A stretch of DNA of 64,000 nt from Klenkia sesuvii. Lineage in GTDB: Bacteria > Actinomycetota > Actinomycetes > Mycobacteriales > Geodermatophilaceae. This document shows, in pieces, positions 17,200 to 25,697 of the stretch. A program made the position numbers and the translations under genes. The notes below the pieces were generated by a model. It was not told the origin of the DNA. It saw only the letters and a list, made by a program, of their open reading frames with translations, and searched no databases. The DNA is taken from the NCBI RefSeq assembly GCF_037083825.1, contig NZ_JBAPLU010000006.1, positions 1 to 64,000 on the forward strand, read 5' to 3'. How positions within the stretch are numbered: position 1 is the first letter of the stretch; the number at the start of each line of letters is the position of its first letter.

Positions 17200-18288
17200 G
17201 TGGCCGGACCGTTGCAGGGTGTGCGGGTCGTGGAGTTCGCCGGGCTCGGCCCGGGGCCGTTCTGCGGAATGCTGCTGGCCGACCTGGGGGCCGACGTCGT
17301 CCGGGTCGACCGCCGCGGCCCGGCCTCCCCGCTCGGCGGGCCCTCGCTGCTGGACCGGGGGAAGCGGTCCATCGCCCTGGACCTCAAGGACGCCGACGAC
17401 CTGGCCGTCGTCCGGGCGCTGGTGGCGCGGGCCGACGTCCTGCTCGAGGGCTTCCGGCCCGGGGTCATGGAGCGGCTCGGGCTGGGGCCGCAGGACGCCA
17501 CCCGCCTCAACCCGGCGCTGGTCTACGGTCGCATGACCGGGTGGGGCCAGACCGGGCCGCTGGCGCACAGCGCCGGGCACGACATCGGCTACGTCGCGCT
17601 CACCGGCGCACTGGGGGCCACCGGCCGCCCCGACGAGCGACCGGCCCCGCCGGCCAACCTGCTGGGCGACTTCGGCGGTGGCGGGGTCTTCCTCGCCCTC
17701 GGCGTCGTGGCCGGTCTGCTGCACGCCCGGACGACGGGCACGGGCCAGGTGGTGGACGCCGCGATCGTCGACGGGACGGCGGTGCTCACCACGATGCTCC
17801 ACGGGATGCTCGACACCGGCGCCTGGACCGACGCCCGCGGCGTGAACCTGCTCGACACCGGCGCACCGTTCTACGACGTCTACCGCTGCGCGGACGGCGC
17901 GTTCCTGGCCGTGGGCGCGCTGGAGCCGCAGTTCTACGCCGCGCTGCTCACGGGCCTGGGGCTGGCCGAGGACCCCTCGCTGCCCGACCGGGACGACCGG
18001 TCGACCTGGCCGGCGCTGCGGGCCCGCTTCGCCGAGGTCATCGGTGGCCGCACCCGGGCCGAGTGGTGGGAGGTGTTCGCCGGCACCGATGCGTGCGTGG
18101 CGCCGGTCTGGTCCCTGCGGGAGGCCGCCACCGACGCCCACAACCGCGAGCGCGGGGTGTTCGTCGAGGTCGACGGCGTCGTGCAGCCCGCCGTCGCCCC
18201 GCGGTTCTCGGCCACGCCCGGCTCGGTGGGGTCGGTGCCCGCGGTGGGCCAGCACGACGCCGAGGTGCGGGCCGAGCTCGGGCTGTGA
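17200..18288 (+). CDS. CaiB/BaiF family protein, probable alpha-methylacyl-CoA racemase
   Basis: A 362-aa class III CoA-transferase fold enzyme. Length and motifs fit alpha-methylacyl-CoA racemase, which interconverts (R)- and (S)-2-methylacyl-CoA during breakdown of branched fatty acids and sterol side chains. The three catalytic residues known from the mycobacterial racemase line up: His127 (SAGHDIGY), Asp157 (LLGDFGGGG) and Glu242 (ALEPQF). GPGPFCGMLLADLGADVVRV is the usual N-terminal CoA-binding stretch. GTG 17200 has GGGGGAGG ahead of it and fixes the N-terminus at VAGPLQGVRVVEF. It stands alone, convergent with the peroxiredoxin gene. Confidence 0.85.
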   Translation: MAGPLQGVRVVEFAGLGPGPFCGMLLADLGADVVRVDRRGPASPLGGPSLLDRGKRSIALDLKDADDLAVVRALVARADVLLEGFRPGVMERLGLGPQDATRLNPALVYGRMTGWGQTGPLAHSAGHDIGYVALTGALGATGRPDERPAPPANLLGDFGGGGVFLALGVVAGLLHARTTGTGQVVDAAIVDGTAVLTTMLHGMLDTGAWTDARGVNLLDTGAPFYDVYRCADGAFLAVGALEPQFYAALLTGLGLAEDPSLPDRDDRSTWPALRARFAEVIGGRTRAEWWEVFAGTDACVAPVWSLREAATDAHNRERGVFVEVDGVVQPAVAPRFSATPGSVGSVPAVGQHDAEVRAELGL

Positions 18289-18291
18289 GAC

Positions 18292-18327
18292 CCGGCCGGG
18301 TGGGGGAGTGGCCCGCCACCCGGCCGG
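18292..18327. terminator. Bidirectional hairpin between CaiB-family and peroxiredoxin genes
   Basis: Perfect 12-bp stem (CCGGCCGGGTGG at 18292-18303, CCACCCGGCCGG at 18316-18327) with a 12-nt loop, placed between two convergent stop codons. Confidence 0.8.
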
Positions 18328-18331
18328 AGCA

Positions 18332-18778
18332 TCAGGGCTGCAGCGCCGCGAGCGCCTTGTCCGCGTGCGCGGCGAACCGGAACTCGCTCTTCACGACGTC
18401 GCGGACGACGCCGTCGGTGCCGATCACCACCGTGTGCCGCTTCACCGGGGCGGCCTTCCACCCGCGGTTCGTGCCGTAGGCGGTGCAGACGGCCCCGTCG
18501 GCGTCGGACAGCAACGGGTAGTCGAACCCGTTGCCCTCGGCGAACGCCTTCTGCTTGGCGACGGGGTCCTGGCTGATGCCCACCCGCTGGGCGCCGACCT
18601 CGGCGAAGCGGGCGGCCTCGTCGCGGACCGTGCACATCTCGGTCGTGCACCCGCCGGAGGACGCCAGCGGGTAGAAGAACAGCACGACCGGGCCGCTCTG
18701 CAGCATCGTGGACAGCCGGCGGGGCACGCCGTCCTGGTCCGGCAGCTCGAAGTCAGGGGCCACGTCACCGGTCTTCAT
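18332..18778 (-). CDS. bcp: Peroxiredoxin, BCP/PrxQ type
   Basis: A 148-aa thiol peroxidase that reduces H2O2 and organic hydroperoxides. The N-terminal VAPDFELPDQDG is typical of AhpC/TSA proteins. Cys44 is the peroxidatic residue in ASSGGCTTEMC and Cys49 five residues on is the expected resolving Cys of PrxQ. The usual TPGC is SGGC here, an unusual replacement of the Thr-Pro pair that normally supports the active site. ATG 18778 has a perfect AAGGAGG ribosome site. Thioredoxin is the likely electron donor. Confidence 0.88.
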   Translation of the reverse strand: MKTGDVAPDFELPDQDGVPRRLSTMLQSGPVVLFFYPLASSGGCTTEMCTVRDEAARFAEVGAQRVGISQDPVAKQKAFAEGNGFDYPLLSDADGAVCTAYGTNRGWKAAPVKRHTVVIGTDGVVRDVVKSEFRFAAHADKALAALQP

Positions 18779-18818
18779 GCTCCTCCTTCGTCCCGGACCG
18801 CCCGACCGGTTCACCGAT

Positions 18819-18832
18819 GATCCACGTGGAAC
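18819..18832. promoter_or_regulatory. parS-like site (one mismatch)
   Basis: GATCCACGTGGAAC, one base away from the palindrome GTTCCACGTGGAAC found elsewhere in the window. It lies between the bcp start and the subtilase stop. See the site at 27724. Confidence 0.35.
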
Positions 18833-18845
18833 ACCGGTTGCCCGC

Positions 18846-20333
18846 TCAGCGGGCGAGCAGCGCCTCGACGGCGGCGACGACGTCCACCAGGCCGGCGCCC
18901 TTGTCGTAGGACGTCGTCCGGCCGTCGACGGCCTGGTAGTCCGCGCCGTCGGTGTAGCGGTGGGCCGTGCCCACGAGGGCCGCCTCGACCTCGGCGGGGG
19001 TGGCGGTCGGGTCGGCCTGGAAGAGCTGGGCCACGATGCCGGCGACGTGCGGGGCAGCCATCGACGTACCGCTGATGGTGTTGAACGTGCCGACGTCGAG
19101 CAGGCCCGGCCCGTTCTGCGGCTGCAGCCCGGTCGCGCAGATGGGCAGGTACAGCCGGCAGGACGACGTGATGTCCTCGCCCGGGGCCGACAGGTCCGGC
19201 CAGGTCGAGGCGTCGGTAGCTGCGCCGCGCGAGGAGAACTCGCTGACCGCGCCGTCGCGGGTACCGGTGGCCTCGTCGAAGTACGAGGCCACCGAGATGA
19301 TGCCGCCGGTCGGGTCCTGGCCGGGCGGGTTGGTCAGCGACGCCGAGCCGTCGCCGCCGTCGTTGCCCGCGGCCCAGACCGTGACCACGCCCTCGTCGGC
19401 CAGCGCCCGCTGCAGCTTCACGGTGGCCGACTGCGGGTCGAACGCCCCGCCGCCGCTGGGCCCGTAGGAGTTGTTGGTGACCTTGATCGGGGGGCAGACC
19501 TCGGCGCTGACGCCCTCGCCGCACGGGTGCTCGTGGTTCTCCAGCACCCAGTTGAGCGCGGAGTCGGCCCCGACGATGAGCAGCACCGCGCCGGTCGAGA
19601 TGGACACCAGCGACGCGCCCGGTGCCGCGCCCTGCAGCCGCGTGCCGTCGGCCAGCGTCGTGGGCCGGCCGGCGACGATCCCGTTCACGTGCGTGCCGTG
19701 CCCGCCCACCGACAGGGTGTCGGTGTCGACGACCCCGGGCACGGGGACGACGCAGTCGGGCGTGGGCGCGCTCTCGACCAGGCAGACGCTCTTCAGGTTG
19801 GCCACCACCGCGCTGCCGCCGTCGGGGTCGCGCAGGTAGGGGTGCAGCGGATCGACCCCGGAGTCGATGACCGCGACCGACACCCCGGAGCCGTCGAGCG
19901 CCTGCCCGTCGGCGCCGGTGAGGGTGGTGGCGGCCTCGGCGCCGCGGGTGGCCAGGTTGGAGGTGGAGTCGGCGAACTCGATGGGCGCGTTGCCCTCGAG
20001 GTAGGTGATGCCGGGCTCGCTGCGGGCGGCCTCGACCTGCGCGGCGGTGCCGCGGGCGACCACGACGCCGATCCTCTCGAACTCGGTCACCGTGGCCATC
20101 CCCGTGGCGGCGACCGCGGCGCGGGCGGCGGCCACGTCGGTGCCGTGCACCAGCACCTCGGTGGGCACGGCCGCGGCGAGGCCACCCAGCTGCTGGGCGA
20201 GGAACTGCTGGACGGGCGCGAGCGAGGGGGATGCGGTGGTCGGGGATGCGGTGGCCGGGGATGCGGTGGCGAGGACGCCGGCCACGAGGGCGGCACCCCC
20301 GACCACTCCGACGGCGCGGCGGAACCGGTGCAC
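18846..20333 (-). CDS. Secreted subtilisin-like serine protease (S8)
   Basis: A 495-aa exported protease. After a signal peptide (RRAVGVVGGAALVAGVLATA, about 5-25) comes an I9-like propeptide (about 50-115) and the S8 domain. The catalytic triad is complete: Asp157 (AVIDSGVD), His212 (GHGTHVNG) and Ser424 (SGTSMAAPHVAG), with the oxyanion Asn in NNSYGP. Four cysteines between the His and Ser blocks may form disulfides. GTG 20333 has GAGGAG upstream and starts right at the signal peptide; the open frame beyond it has no secretion signal. It probably acts outside the cell on proteins for nutrition. No sorting motif is seen, so it is released rather than anchored. Confidence 0.9.
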   Translation of the reverse strand: MHRFRRAVGVVGGAALVAGVLATASPATASPTTASPSLAPVQQFLAQQLGGLAAAVPTEVLVHGTDVAAARAAVAATGMATVTEFERIGVVVARGTAAQVEAARSEPGITYLEGNAPIEFADSTSNLATRGAEAATTLTGADGQALDGSGVSVAVIDSGVDPLHPYLRDPDGGSAVVANLKSVCLVESAPTPDCVVPVPGVVDTDTLSVGGHGTHVNGIVAGRPTTLADGTRLQGAAPGASLVSISTGAVLLIVGADSALNWVLENHEHPCGEGVSAEVCPPIKVTNNSYGPSGGGAFDPQSATVKLQRALADEGVVTVWAAGNDGGDGSASLTNPPGQDPTGGIISVASYFDEATGTRDGAVSEFSSRGAATDASTWPDLSAPGEDITSSCRLYLPICATGLQPQNGPGLLDVGTFNTISGTSMAAPHVAGIVAQLFQADPTATPAEVEAALVGTAHRYTDGADYQAVDGRTTSYDKGAGLVDVVAAVEALLAR

Positions 20334-20493
20334 GGGCGACTCCTCGGTCTCGGCACGGCGCGACGACGGTGTCGCACCTGTGCGCGGGCTGTGCCGGGTG
20401 CAACGAGGTCTCGGGGAAACAGTTACCCGTGGACACGGACACCGGCGTGTCGGCCCCCGCCGACGGGTCCCGGCGCACTGGGAGGATGGGCCA

Positions 20494-20859
20494 GTGACCA
20501 CCCCCCTCGTCGTGCTGGCGACGGTCGCCGCCCTGGTGGTGGCGGCGCTGGGCGGGCTGTCCACCGCCCTGCGCCGGCGCACCGGGCTGGCCCACCTCGC
20601 GGCCGCCGGGGTGCTCGAGCTCGTGCTGCTGGTCCAGCTGGTCGTGGTGCTGGTGCAGCTGGCGGGCGGGGTGCGCCCGCCCGAGACGGCGACGTTCCTG
20701 GCCTACCTGCTCAGCGTCGTCCTCGTCCCGGTCGCCGGGGTGCTGTGGTCACGCACCGAACCCACCCGGTGGGCCGGCACCGTGCTCGCCGTCGCGGCCC
20801 TCGTCGTGGCGGTCATGGTGTGGCGGCTGCTGCAGCTGTGGGAGGCCACCGGTGCCTGA
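20494..20859 (+). CDS. Small four-helix membrane protein, unknown function
   Basis: A 121-aa protein that is almost entirely membrane helices (about residues 3-23, 33-56, 66-84 and 95-116). I do not recognise a family. GTG 20494 follows GGAGGAT. Its last 8 bases overlap the start of a second small membrane protein, so the two are expressed together, perhaps as a two-subunit membrane complex. It is divergent from the secreted protease. Confidence 0.65.
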   Translation: MTTPLVVLATVAALVVAALGGLSTALRRRTGLAHLAAAGVLELVLLVQLVVVLVQLAGGVRPPETATFLAYLLSVVLVPVAGVLWSRTEPTRWAGTVLAVAALVVAVMVWRLLQLWEATGA

Positions 20860-21355
20860 CCGGCTGGGCGCCCCCGCGGCCGGCGGGGACGACGCGGGGA
20901 CCACCGCGCGCGGACCGGGGCGGGTGCTGGTCGCCGTCTACGGCACCTTCGCGCTGGCCGCGGGCGCCCGGGCCGCCGTCCAGCTGGCCACCCAGTTCGA
21001 CGAGGCGCCCGTCGCGTACCTGCTGTCGGCCTTCTCCGCCGCCGTCTACCTCGTGGCCACCGTCGGCCTGGCCCGTGGTGGTCGGTCCGGCCGGCGCACC
21101 GCGGTGGTGGCCTGCGTCGTCGAGCTGGTCGGCGTCCTGGTGGTGGGGACCCTGTCGCTGGCCGACCGGGCCGCCTTCCCCGACGCCACCGTCTGGTCGG
21201 TGTACGGGCAGGGGTACGGCTTCGTGCCGCTCGCCCTGCCCGTGCTGGGTCTGCTGTGGCTGCGGCACCTCGCCGAGCTCGACCGCGAGGCGGCCAAGGG
21301 CGGGCCCCCACCGGCTGGCTCGGCCCCACCGGCTGATCCGGCCCCCACCGGCTGA
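20852..21355 (+). CDS. Membrane protein, unknown function
   Basis: A 167-aa protein with four predicted helices (about 26-46, 53-73, 82-104 and 120-140) flanked by charged ends. The C-terminal tail is Pro/Ala/Gly-rich; in DNA it is made of three close copies of CCCCACCGGCTG. It starts at GTG 20852 inside the end of the previous gene and is followed 47 bases later by the light-sensor phosphatase gene on the same strand. The pair might be regulated with that gene, but there is no direct evidence of function. Confidence 0.65.
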   Translation: MPDRLGAPAAGGDDAGTTARGPGRVLVAVYGTFALAAGARAAVQLATQFDEAPVAYLLSAFSAAVYLVATVGLARGGRSGRRTAVVACVVELVGVLVVGTLSLADRAAFPDATVWSVYGQGYGFVPLALPVLGLLWLRHLAELDREAAKGGPPPAGSAPPADPAPTG

Positions 21356-21402
21356 CCCCACCCCACCGTCGGGGTCCCCCCGATCGGGGCACAGCGCAGA
21401 TC

Positions 21403-23742
21403 GTGGACCCCCGGTACGATCTCGGCGTGCCGCAGGCCCCCGTACCACCCGGGTCCGACGTGCCCGCCGAGGCCGCCGCCCTCGTGCCCGGGGCTCCGGG
21501 GTCGGCCTCGGGTGCCGACGACGACGACCGCGGGCACCAGGCCGAGGCGGTCGGCGCAGCCGCCGCCGTCGTGTCGGCCACCGACTCCGCCGAGGGTGCC
21601 CGGTCGGCCCTCCCCGGCGTCCTGGTCGACGTCCCGGTGGCCGTGCTCGTGATCGACCAGAAGGCCGGCACCGTCGTCTTCGCCAACTCCGCCGCGGTGG
21701 AGCTGGCGGGCAACGTGCGGCTCCCCGTGGCCATCGACGAGTGGGGGGCCTCCGCCGGGCTCACCGACCTGACCGGCGCACCGCTGGAGAGCACGGGCAG
21801 TCCGCTGTCCCAGGTCGCCGAGGGCACCCCGGTGGCCGGGGAGGCCGTGCGGCTGGCCCCCAGCAGCAGCCAGCAGGAGATGACCCTCTGGGTCACCGGG
21901 TTCCCGCTGTCCCGCGAGCCCGACACCGACCAGCTCGCGCTGGTGGTGTTCCTCCAGCTCGACGCCGACCGCGCCAGCGACGACCCCGCCGACCGGCTGC
22001 AGGCACTGCGCGACCGGGCCGTGCTGGCCACCGACATCTGCTTCACCATCACCGACCCGCGCCGCGAGGACGACCCGCTCGTGTGGGTCAACCCGTCCTT
22101 CACCCGGGTCACCGGCTACCCCTACGAGGAGTCGGTCGGCCGCAACTGCCGCTTTCTGCAGGGCCCAGCCACCGACCCGGCGGCGGTGGCCACCATCCGG
22201 CGGGCGCTCGAGGAGCGCCAGCCGGTCACCGAGACGCTGCTGAACTACCGCCGCGACGGCACCGCGTTCTGGAACCAGGTGGCCATCAGCCCGGTCTTCA
22301 ACGGTGCGGGCGAGCTGGTCAGCTTCGTCGGCGTGCAGTCCGACGTCACCGAGCGGGTCCGCTCGGAGGGCGAACGGGCCGCCGCCTTCGCCGCCGAGCA
22401 GGCCGCCCGCCGCGAGGCCGAGACCGCCCAGGCCTACGCCGAGCAGGCCCAGGCCGACGCCGAGCGGGCACGGGAGGAGGCCGAGACCGCGCAGAACCGG
22501 CTGGCCCTCATGGCCGAGGCGACCAGCTCGCTCGCCGCCACCCTCGACCGCACCGAGCTGCTGGACCGGCTCGCCGACCTCTGCGTGCCGCTGCTGGCCG
22601 ACTGGATCTTCGTCACCGTCGTCGACGCGCACGGCGAGGTGGTGGAGACCGCCGCCAAGCACCGGCGCGGCCTCGACGACGACCTGCGGGCGATCAGCAC
22701 CCAGCACGCGAGCAACCTGACCCCGGCCTCCCCCAGCCGCCAGGCGATGGACACCCGGCGGCCGGTGGTGGTCGAGGACCTCACCGGCGAGCGCGTCGAC
22801 TCGGTGTTCGCCCGCACCCCGGCGCGGGAGGCCTACCAGCGGCTGGGTGGTCGCACGGTGGTCGCCGTCCCGATGATCGCCCGGCGCCGGGTGCTGGGGG
22901 CCATGGCCCTGGTCATCACCGGGGAGGACCGCGGCTTCGACGACGCCGACGTCGAGCTCGTGCAGGACCTGGCCCGCCGGGCCGGGCTCGCGCTGGACAA
23001 CGTGCGGCTGTACCAGGCCGAGCACCAGGTCGCCGAGACCCTGCAGCGCTCGCTGCTGCCCCAGCTGCCCGACATCCCGGGCGTCGCCGCGGCGGCGCAC
23101 TACGTCAGCGCATCCACCGCCGCCGACGTCGGCGGCGACTTCTACGACCTGCTGCAGCTGCCCGACGGCGCGATCGGGGTGGCCATCGGCGACGTCGTCG
23201 GCCACGACGTCGCCGCCGCCGCGGCCATGGGCCACCTCCGCGGTCTGCTGCGGGCCTGCATGTGGGACCCGACCGACGCCGACCCCGCCGCCGTCCTGGG
23301 CCGGGTCGACCGCCTCGTCCAGGGGCTGCACGTCGCCTCCATGGCGACCATGGCGTACGTGCGGGCCGTCCCGCCGGCCGGCGAGGGCCGCCCGTGGCAG
23401 CTGGTCGTGGCCAACGCCGGGCACCCACCCCTCGTGCTGCGCTACCCCGACGGCCGGGTCGAGGTGCTCACCGCGGCCACCGGCCTGCTCGTCGGCGTCG
23501 ACGGCGACACCCGCCGCGACAGCGTGCACCTCGAGGTGCCGGCCGGCACCACGGTCGTGGGCTACACCGACGGCTTGATCGAGCACCCGGGTGCCGACCT
23601 CGACGAGGGCATCGCGGCGCTGGTGGACCGGCTGCGCAACGCCCCGGTGGACGCCCCGCCGGCGGACCTCTGCTCGCACGCCGTGGAGACCGAGCTCGAC
23701 CGCCGCGACGACGTCGCCCTCATCGCCGTCCGGCTCGGCTGA
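21403..23742 (+). CDS. PAS-LOV-GAF-PP2C (SpoIIE) serine phosphatase, blue-light type
   Basis: A cytoplasmic multidomain protein of about 779 aa. A degenerate PAS domain (about 65-190) is followed by a LOV domain (about 205-325). This has the photoactive-cysteine motif GRNCRFLQG with Cys249, and also NYRRDG, FWNQ and FVGVQSDVT, which supply the flavin-contacting Asn and Gln residues. A helical, Ala/Glu-rich coiled-coil linker (about 325-370) leads to a GAF domain (about 375-545) and a SpoIIE/RsbU-type PP2C phosphatase (VGGDFYDLLQL, IGDVVGHDVAAA, VVGYTDGLIE). Such phosphatases activate anti-anti-sigma factors in general stress pathways, so light could control a stress sigma factor. GTG 21403 or GTG 21427 may be the start. 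No anti-sigma gene is nearby. Confidence 0.9.
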   Translation: MDPRYDLGVPQAPVPPGSDVPAEAAALVPGAPGSASGADDDDRGHQAEAVGAAAAVVSATDSAEGARSALPGVLVDVPVAVLVIDQKAGTVVFANSAAVELAGNVRLPVAIDEWGASAGLTDLTGAPLESTGSPLSQVAEGTPVAGEAVRLAPSSSQQEMTLWVTGFPLSREPDTDQLALVVFLQLDADRASDDPADRLQALRDRAVLATDICFTITDPRREDDPLVWVNPSFTRVTGYPYEESVGRNCRFLQGPATDPAAVATIRRALEERQPVTETLLNYRRDGTAFWNQVAISPVFNGAGELVSFVGVQSDVTERVRSEGERAAAFAAEQAARREAETAQAYAEQAQADAERAREEAETAQNRLALMAEATSSLAATLDRTELLDRLADLCVPLLADWIFVTVVDAHGEVVETAAKHRRGLDDDLRAISTQHASNLTPASPSRQAMDTRRPVVVEDLTGERVDSVFARTPAREAYQRLGGRTVVAVPMIARRRVLGAMALVITGEDRGFDDADVELVQDLARRAGLALDNVRLYQAEHQVAETLQRSLLPQLPDIPGVAAAAHYVSASTAADVGGDFYDLLQLPDGAIGVAIGDVVGHDVAAAAAMGHLRGLLRACMWDPTDADPAAVLGRVDRLVQGLHVASMATMAYVRAVPPAGEGRPWQLVVANAGHPPLVLRYPDGRVEVLTAATGLLVGVDGDTRRDSVHLEVPAGTTVVGYTDGLIEHPGADLDEGIAALVDRLRNAPVDAPPADLCSHAVETELDRRDDVALIAVRLG

Positions 23743-23749
23743 GGCTCCT

Positions 23750-23768
23750 CCCCGGCCCCCTGCCGGGG
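23750..23768. terminator. Hairpin between convergent phosphatase and flavin reductase genes
   Basis: CCCCGGC (23750-23756) pairs with GCCGGGG (23762-23768) around a 5-nt loop, directly after the phosphatase stop. Confidence 0.6.
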
Positions 23769-23779
23769 CCCGCCGCGAG

Positions 23780-24295
23780 CTACCGGGTGGTGGGGGGCAG
23801 GGGGTCCTTCTGCTGCAGGCCGTAGGCGCCGCGGTGGAAGACCAGGGGCGTGCGCTCGGCGGTGGCGCCCAGGTCGAGCACCCGGCCGACCACGATGGTG
23901 TGGTCGCCGCCCTCGTGCTCGGCGTACAGGGCGCAGTCGATCCAGGCCACCACGCCGTCCAGGACCGGGGAGCCGTGCGCACTGGGCGTCCAGCCGACCC
24001 CGGCGAACTTGTCGGTGCCCGACCGCGCGAACTGGGTCGACAGCGCGTCCTGGTCGTCGGCGAGCACGTTGACGCAGAACCGGCCGGCGGCGCGCAGCCG
24101 CGGCCAGGTCCTGGAGGTGCGGGCGGGGGCGAAGGCCACCAGCGGCGGGTCCAGGGACAGCGAGCTGAACGACTGGCAGGTGAACCCGATCGGCCCCGAC
24201 TCCTCGACCGCGGTCACCACGGTGATGCCGGACGCGAAGTGGCCCAGCACGTCGCGCATCACACGGGGGTCGACGATCTCGTGCGGCTCGCTCAT
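23780..24295 (-). CDS. Flavin reductase family protein
   Basis: A 171-aa FMN-binding split-barrel protein of the HpaC/DIM6 type. Motifs: HFASGITVVTA at the N-terminus, GFTCQSFSSLSLDPPLVAFAP (flavin-binding strand-loop, quoted here in two parts around residues 37-57), FCVNVLADDQ, and a C-terminal GDHTIVVGRV block. These enzymes use NAD(P)H to reduce free flavin for a partner monooxygenase or act as flavin-binding proteins. Its ATG overlaps the stop of the HMG-CoA lyase gene by 4 nt, so both are made together; no monooxygenase gene is adjacent, and the partner is unknown. Confidence 0.87.
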   Translation of the reverse strand: MSEPHEIVDPRVMRDVLGHFASGITVVTAVEESGPIGFTCQSFSSLSLDPPLVAFAPARTSRTWPRLRAAGRFCVNVLADDQDALSTQFARSGTDKFAGVGWTPSAHGSPVLDGVVAWIDCALYAEHEGGDHTIVVGRVLDLGATAERTPLVFHRGAYGLQQKDPLPPTTR

Positions 24296-25230
24296 GCCGG
24301 CTGGAACGCCCCGCGCGGCGCGTTCTTCCCACCCGCCCGGTACAGCGAGCTCGGCAGCTCGCGGCCGACGGCGTCCTCGGTGACCCGGGCGGCGGCGAGC
24401 ACGGCGTCCAGGTCGATGCCGGTGGCCACCCCGGAGTCCTCCAGCCAGTACACGAGCTCCTCGGTGGCGACGTTGCCGCTGGCGCCCGGGGCGAACGGGC
24501 AGCCACCCAGCCCCCCGACGGAGGCGTCGAGCTGGGTGACCCCGGCCTGCACGGCGGCCAGCGCGTTGGCCTGGCCGGTGCCGCGGGTGTCGTGGAAGTG
24601 CACCCCCAGCGGGACCCCGGGGGAGACCCGGCGCACCTCGTCGAGCAGCCGCACGACCCGAAGCGGGGTCGTCGTCCCGATGGTGTCGCCCAGGCACAGG
24701 GCGTCGGCGCCGGCGGTGACCGCGGCCCGGGTGACGTCGACGGTGCGGTCGACCGGCGTCCGGCCGTCGAACGGGCAGTCCCAGGCGGTCGCCACGATGA
24801 CCTCCAGCGACCCGCCGGCGCCGTGGGCCAGCCCGGCGATCTCCCCGACGGCACCGACGGCCTCCGACGTCGTCCGGCCGGCGTTGGCGCGGGAGTGCGA
24901 GTCGGCGGCGCTGACGACGTACTCGAGGTCGGCGATGCCGGCGTCCACGGCCCGCTGGGCGCCCCGGGCGTTGGCGACCAGGGCGGAGAACCGCACCCCG
25001 TCGAACCGGCCGAGCTCGGCGGCGACCTCGTCGGCGTCGGCCAGGGCCGGCACCGCCTTCGGCGACACGAACGACGTCACCTCGATGCGGCGCACCCCGG
25101 TGGCGACGAGCGCCTCGAGCATGGCCAGCTTGCCGGCCAGCGGCACCGGCGCCTCGAGCTGCAGGCCGTCGCGCATGCCCACTTCTCGCACGTCGACGGA
25201 CGGCGGGAGGACCAGGTCGAAGTCGTTCAC
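24292..25230 (-). CDS. Hydroxymethylglutaryl-CoA lyase
   Basis: A 312-aa DRE-TIM enzyme that splits 3-hydroxy-3-methylglutaryl-CoA into acetyl-CoA and acetoacetate, the last step of leucine breakdown. Seen: VREVGMRDGLQLE (metal and substrate site with Arg-Asp), EVTSFVSPKAVP, LGDTIGTTTP, the metal ligands in GVHFHDTRG, and the signature loop GLGGCPFAPGASGN with the catalytic Cys. Length is normal (about 300). The start GTG 25230 is the first in frame. It is translationally coupled to a flavin reductase. No other leucine-pathway genes are in the window. Confidence 0.92.
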   Translation of the reverse strand: MNDFDLVLPPSVDVREVGMRDGLQLEAPVPLAGKLAMLEALVATGVRRIEVTSFVSPKAVPALADADEVAAELGRFDGVRFSALVANARGAQRAVDAGIADLEYVVSAADSHSRANAGRTTSEAVGAVGEIAGLAHGAGGSLEVIVATAWDCPFDGRTPVDRTVDVTRAAVTAGADALCLGDTIGTTTPLRVVRLLDEVRRVSPGVPLGVHFHDTRGTGQANALAAVQAGVTQLDASVGGLGGCPFAPGASGNVATEELVYWLEDSGVATGIDLDAVLAAARVTEDAVGRELPSSLYRAGGKNAPRGAFQPA

Positions 25231-25254
25231 GGCCCCGATCCTGCCCCCTCCCCG

Positions 25255-25668
25255 TCAGTCCTGCGGAGCCTGGCCGATGTTGAACATCCAGGGCGTGCCG
25301 AACCGGTCGGTCAGCGCGCCGTACTCGTCGCCCCACATCTGCACGGCCAATGGCACCGACACCTCGGCGCCCTCGGCCAGCGCGGCCCACCAGCCGCGCA
25401 GTTTCTCGGTGTCGGTGCCGCTGATGCACACGGTCATGCCGGCGGCCTTCTCGAACCCCATGCCGGGGCCGGCGTCGGAACCCATGAGCAGGAGGCCGTC
25501 GGGGGTGTCGAGCTGGCCGTGCATGATCTTCTGGGCGTCGGGGCCGTCCATGCCGAACTCGGCGAAGGTGCTGATGGTCAGCTCACCGCCGAGCACGCGC
25601 TGGTAGGTCTCCATCGCCTCGCGGGCGTCGCCGTCGAAGTTCAGGTAGGGGCACAGGTTCGCAGTCAT
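25255..25668 (-). CDS. VOC/PhnB-like glyoxalase-fold protein
   Basis: A 137-aa protein of the PhnB/3-demethylubiquinone-methyltransferase-like subgroup of the vicinal-oxygen-chelate fold. It shows the two beta-alpha-beta-beta-beta halves (PYLNFDGDAREAMETYQ at the start; MWGDEYGALTDRFGTPWMFN at the end, the standard family ending). Members are often of unknown substrate. ATG 25668 is the first good start. No partner is evident; the neighbours are HMG-CoA lyase and an AIM24 protein. Confidence 0.85.
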   Translation of the reverse strand: MTANLCPYLNFDGDAREAMETYQRVLGGELTISTFAEFGMDGPDAQKIMHGQLDTPDGLLLMGSDAGPGMGFEKAAGMTVCISGTDTEKLRGWWAALAEGAEVSVPLAVQMWGDEYGALTDRFGTPWMFNIGQAPQD

Positions 25669-25697
25669 GCCCTGAGGACGCCCCCCGGCGGCAGAAG

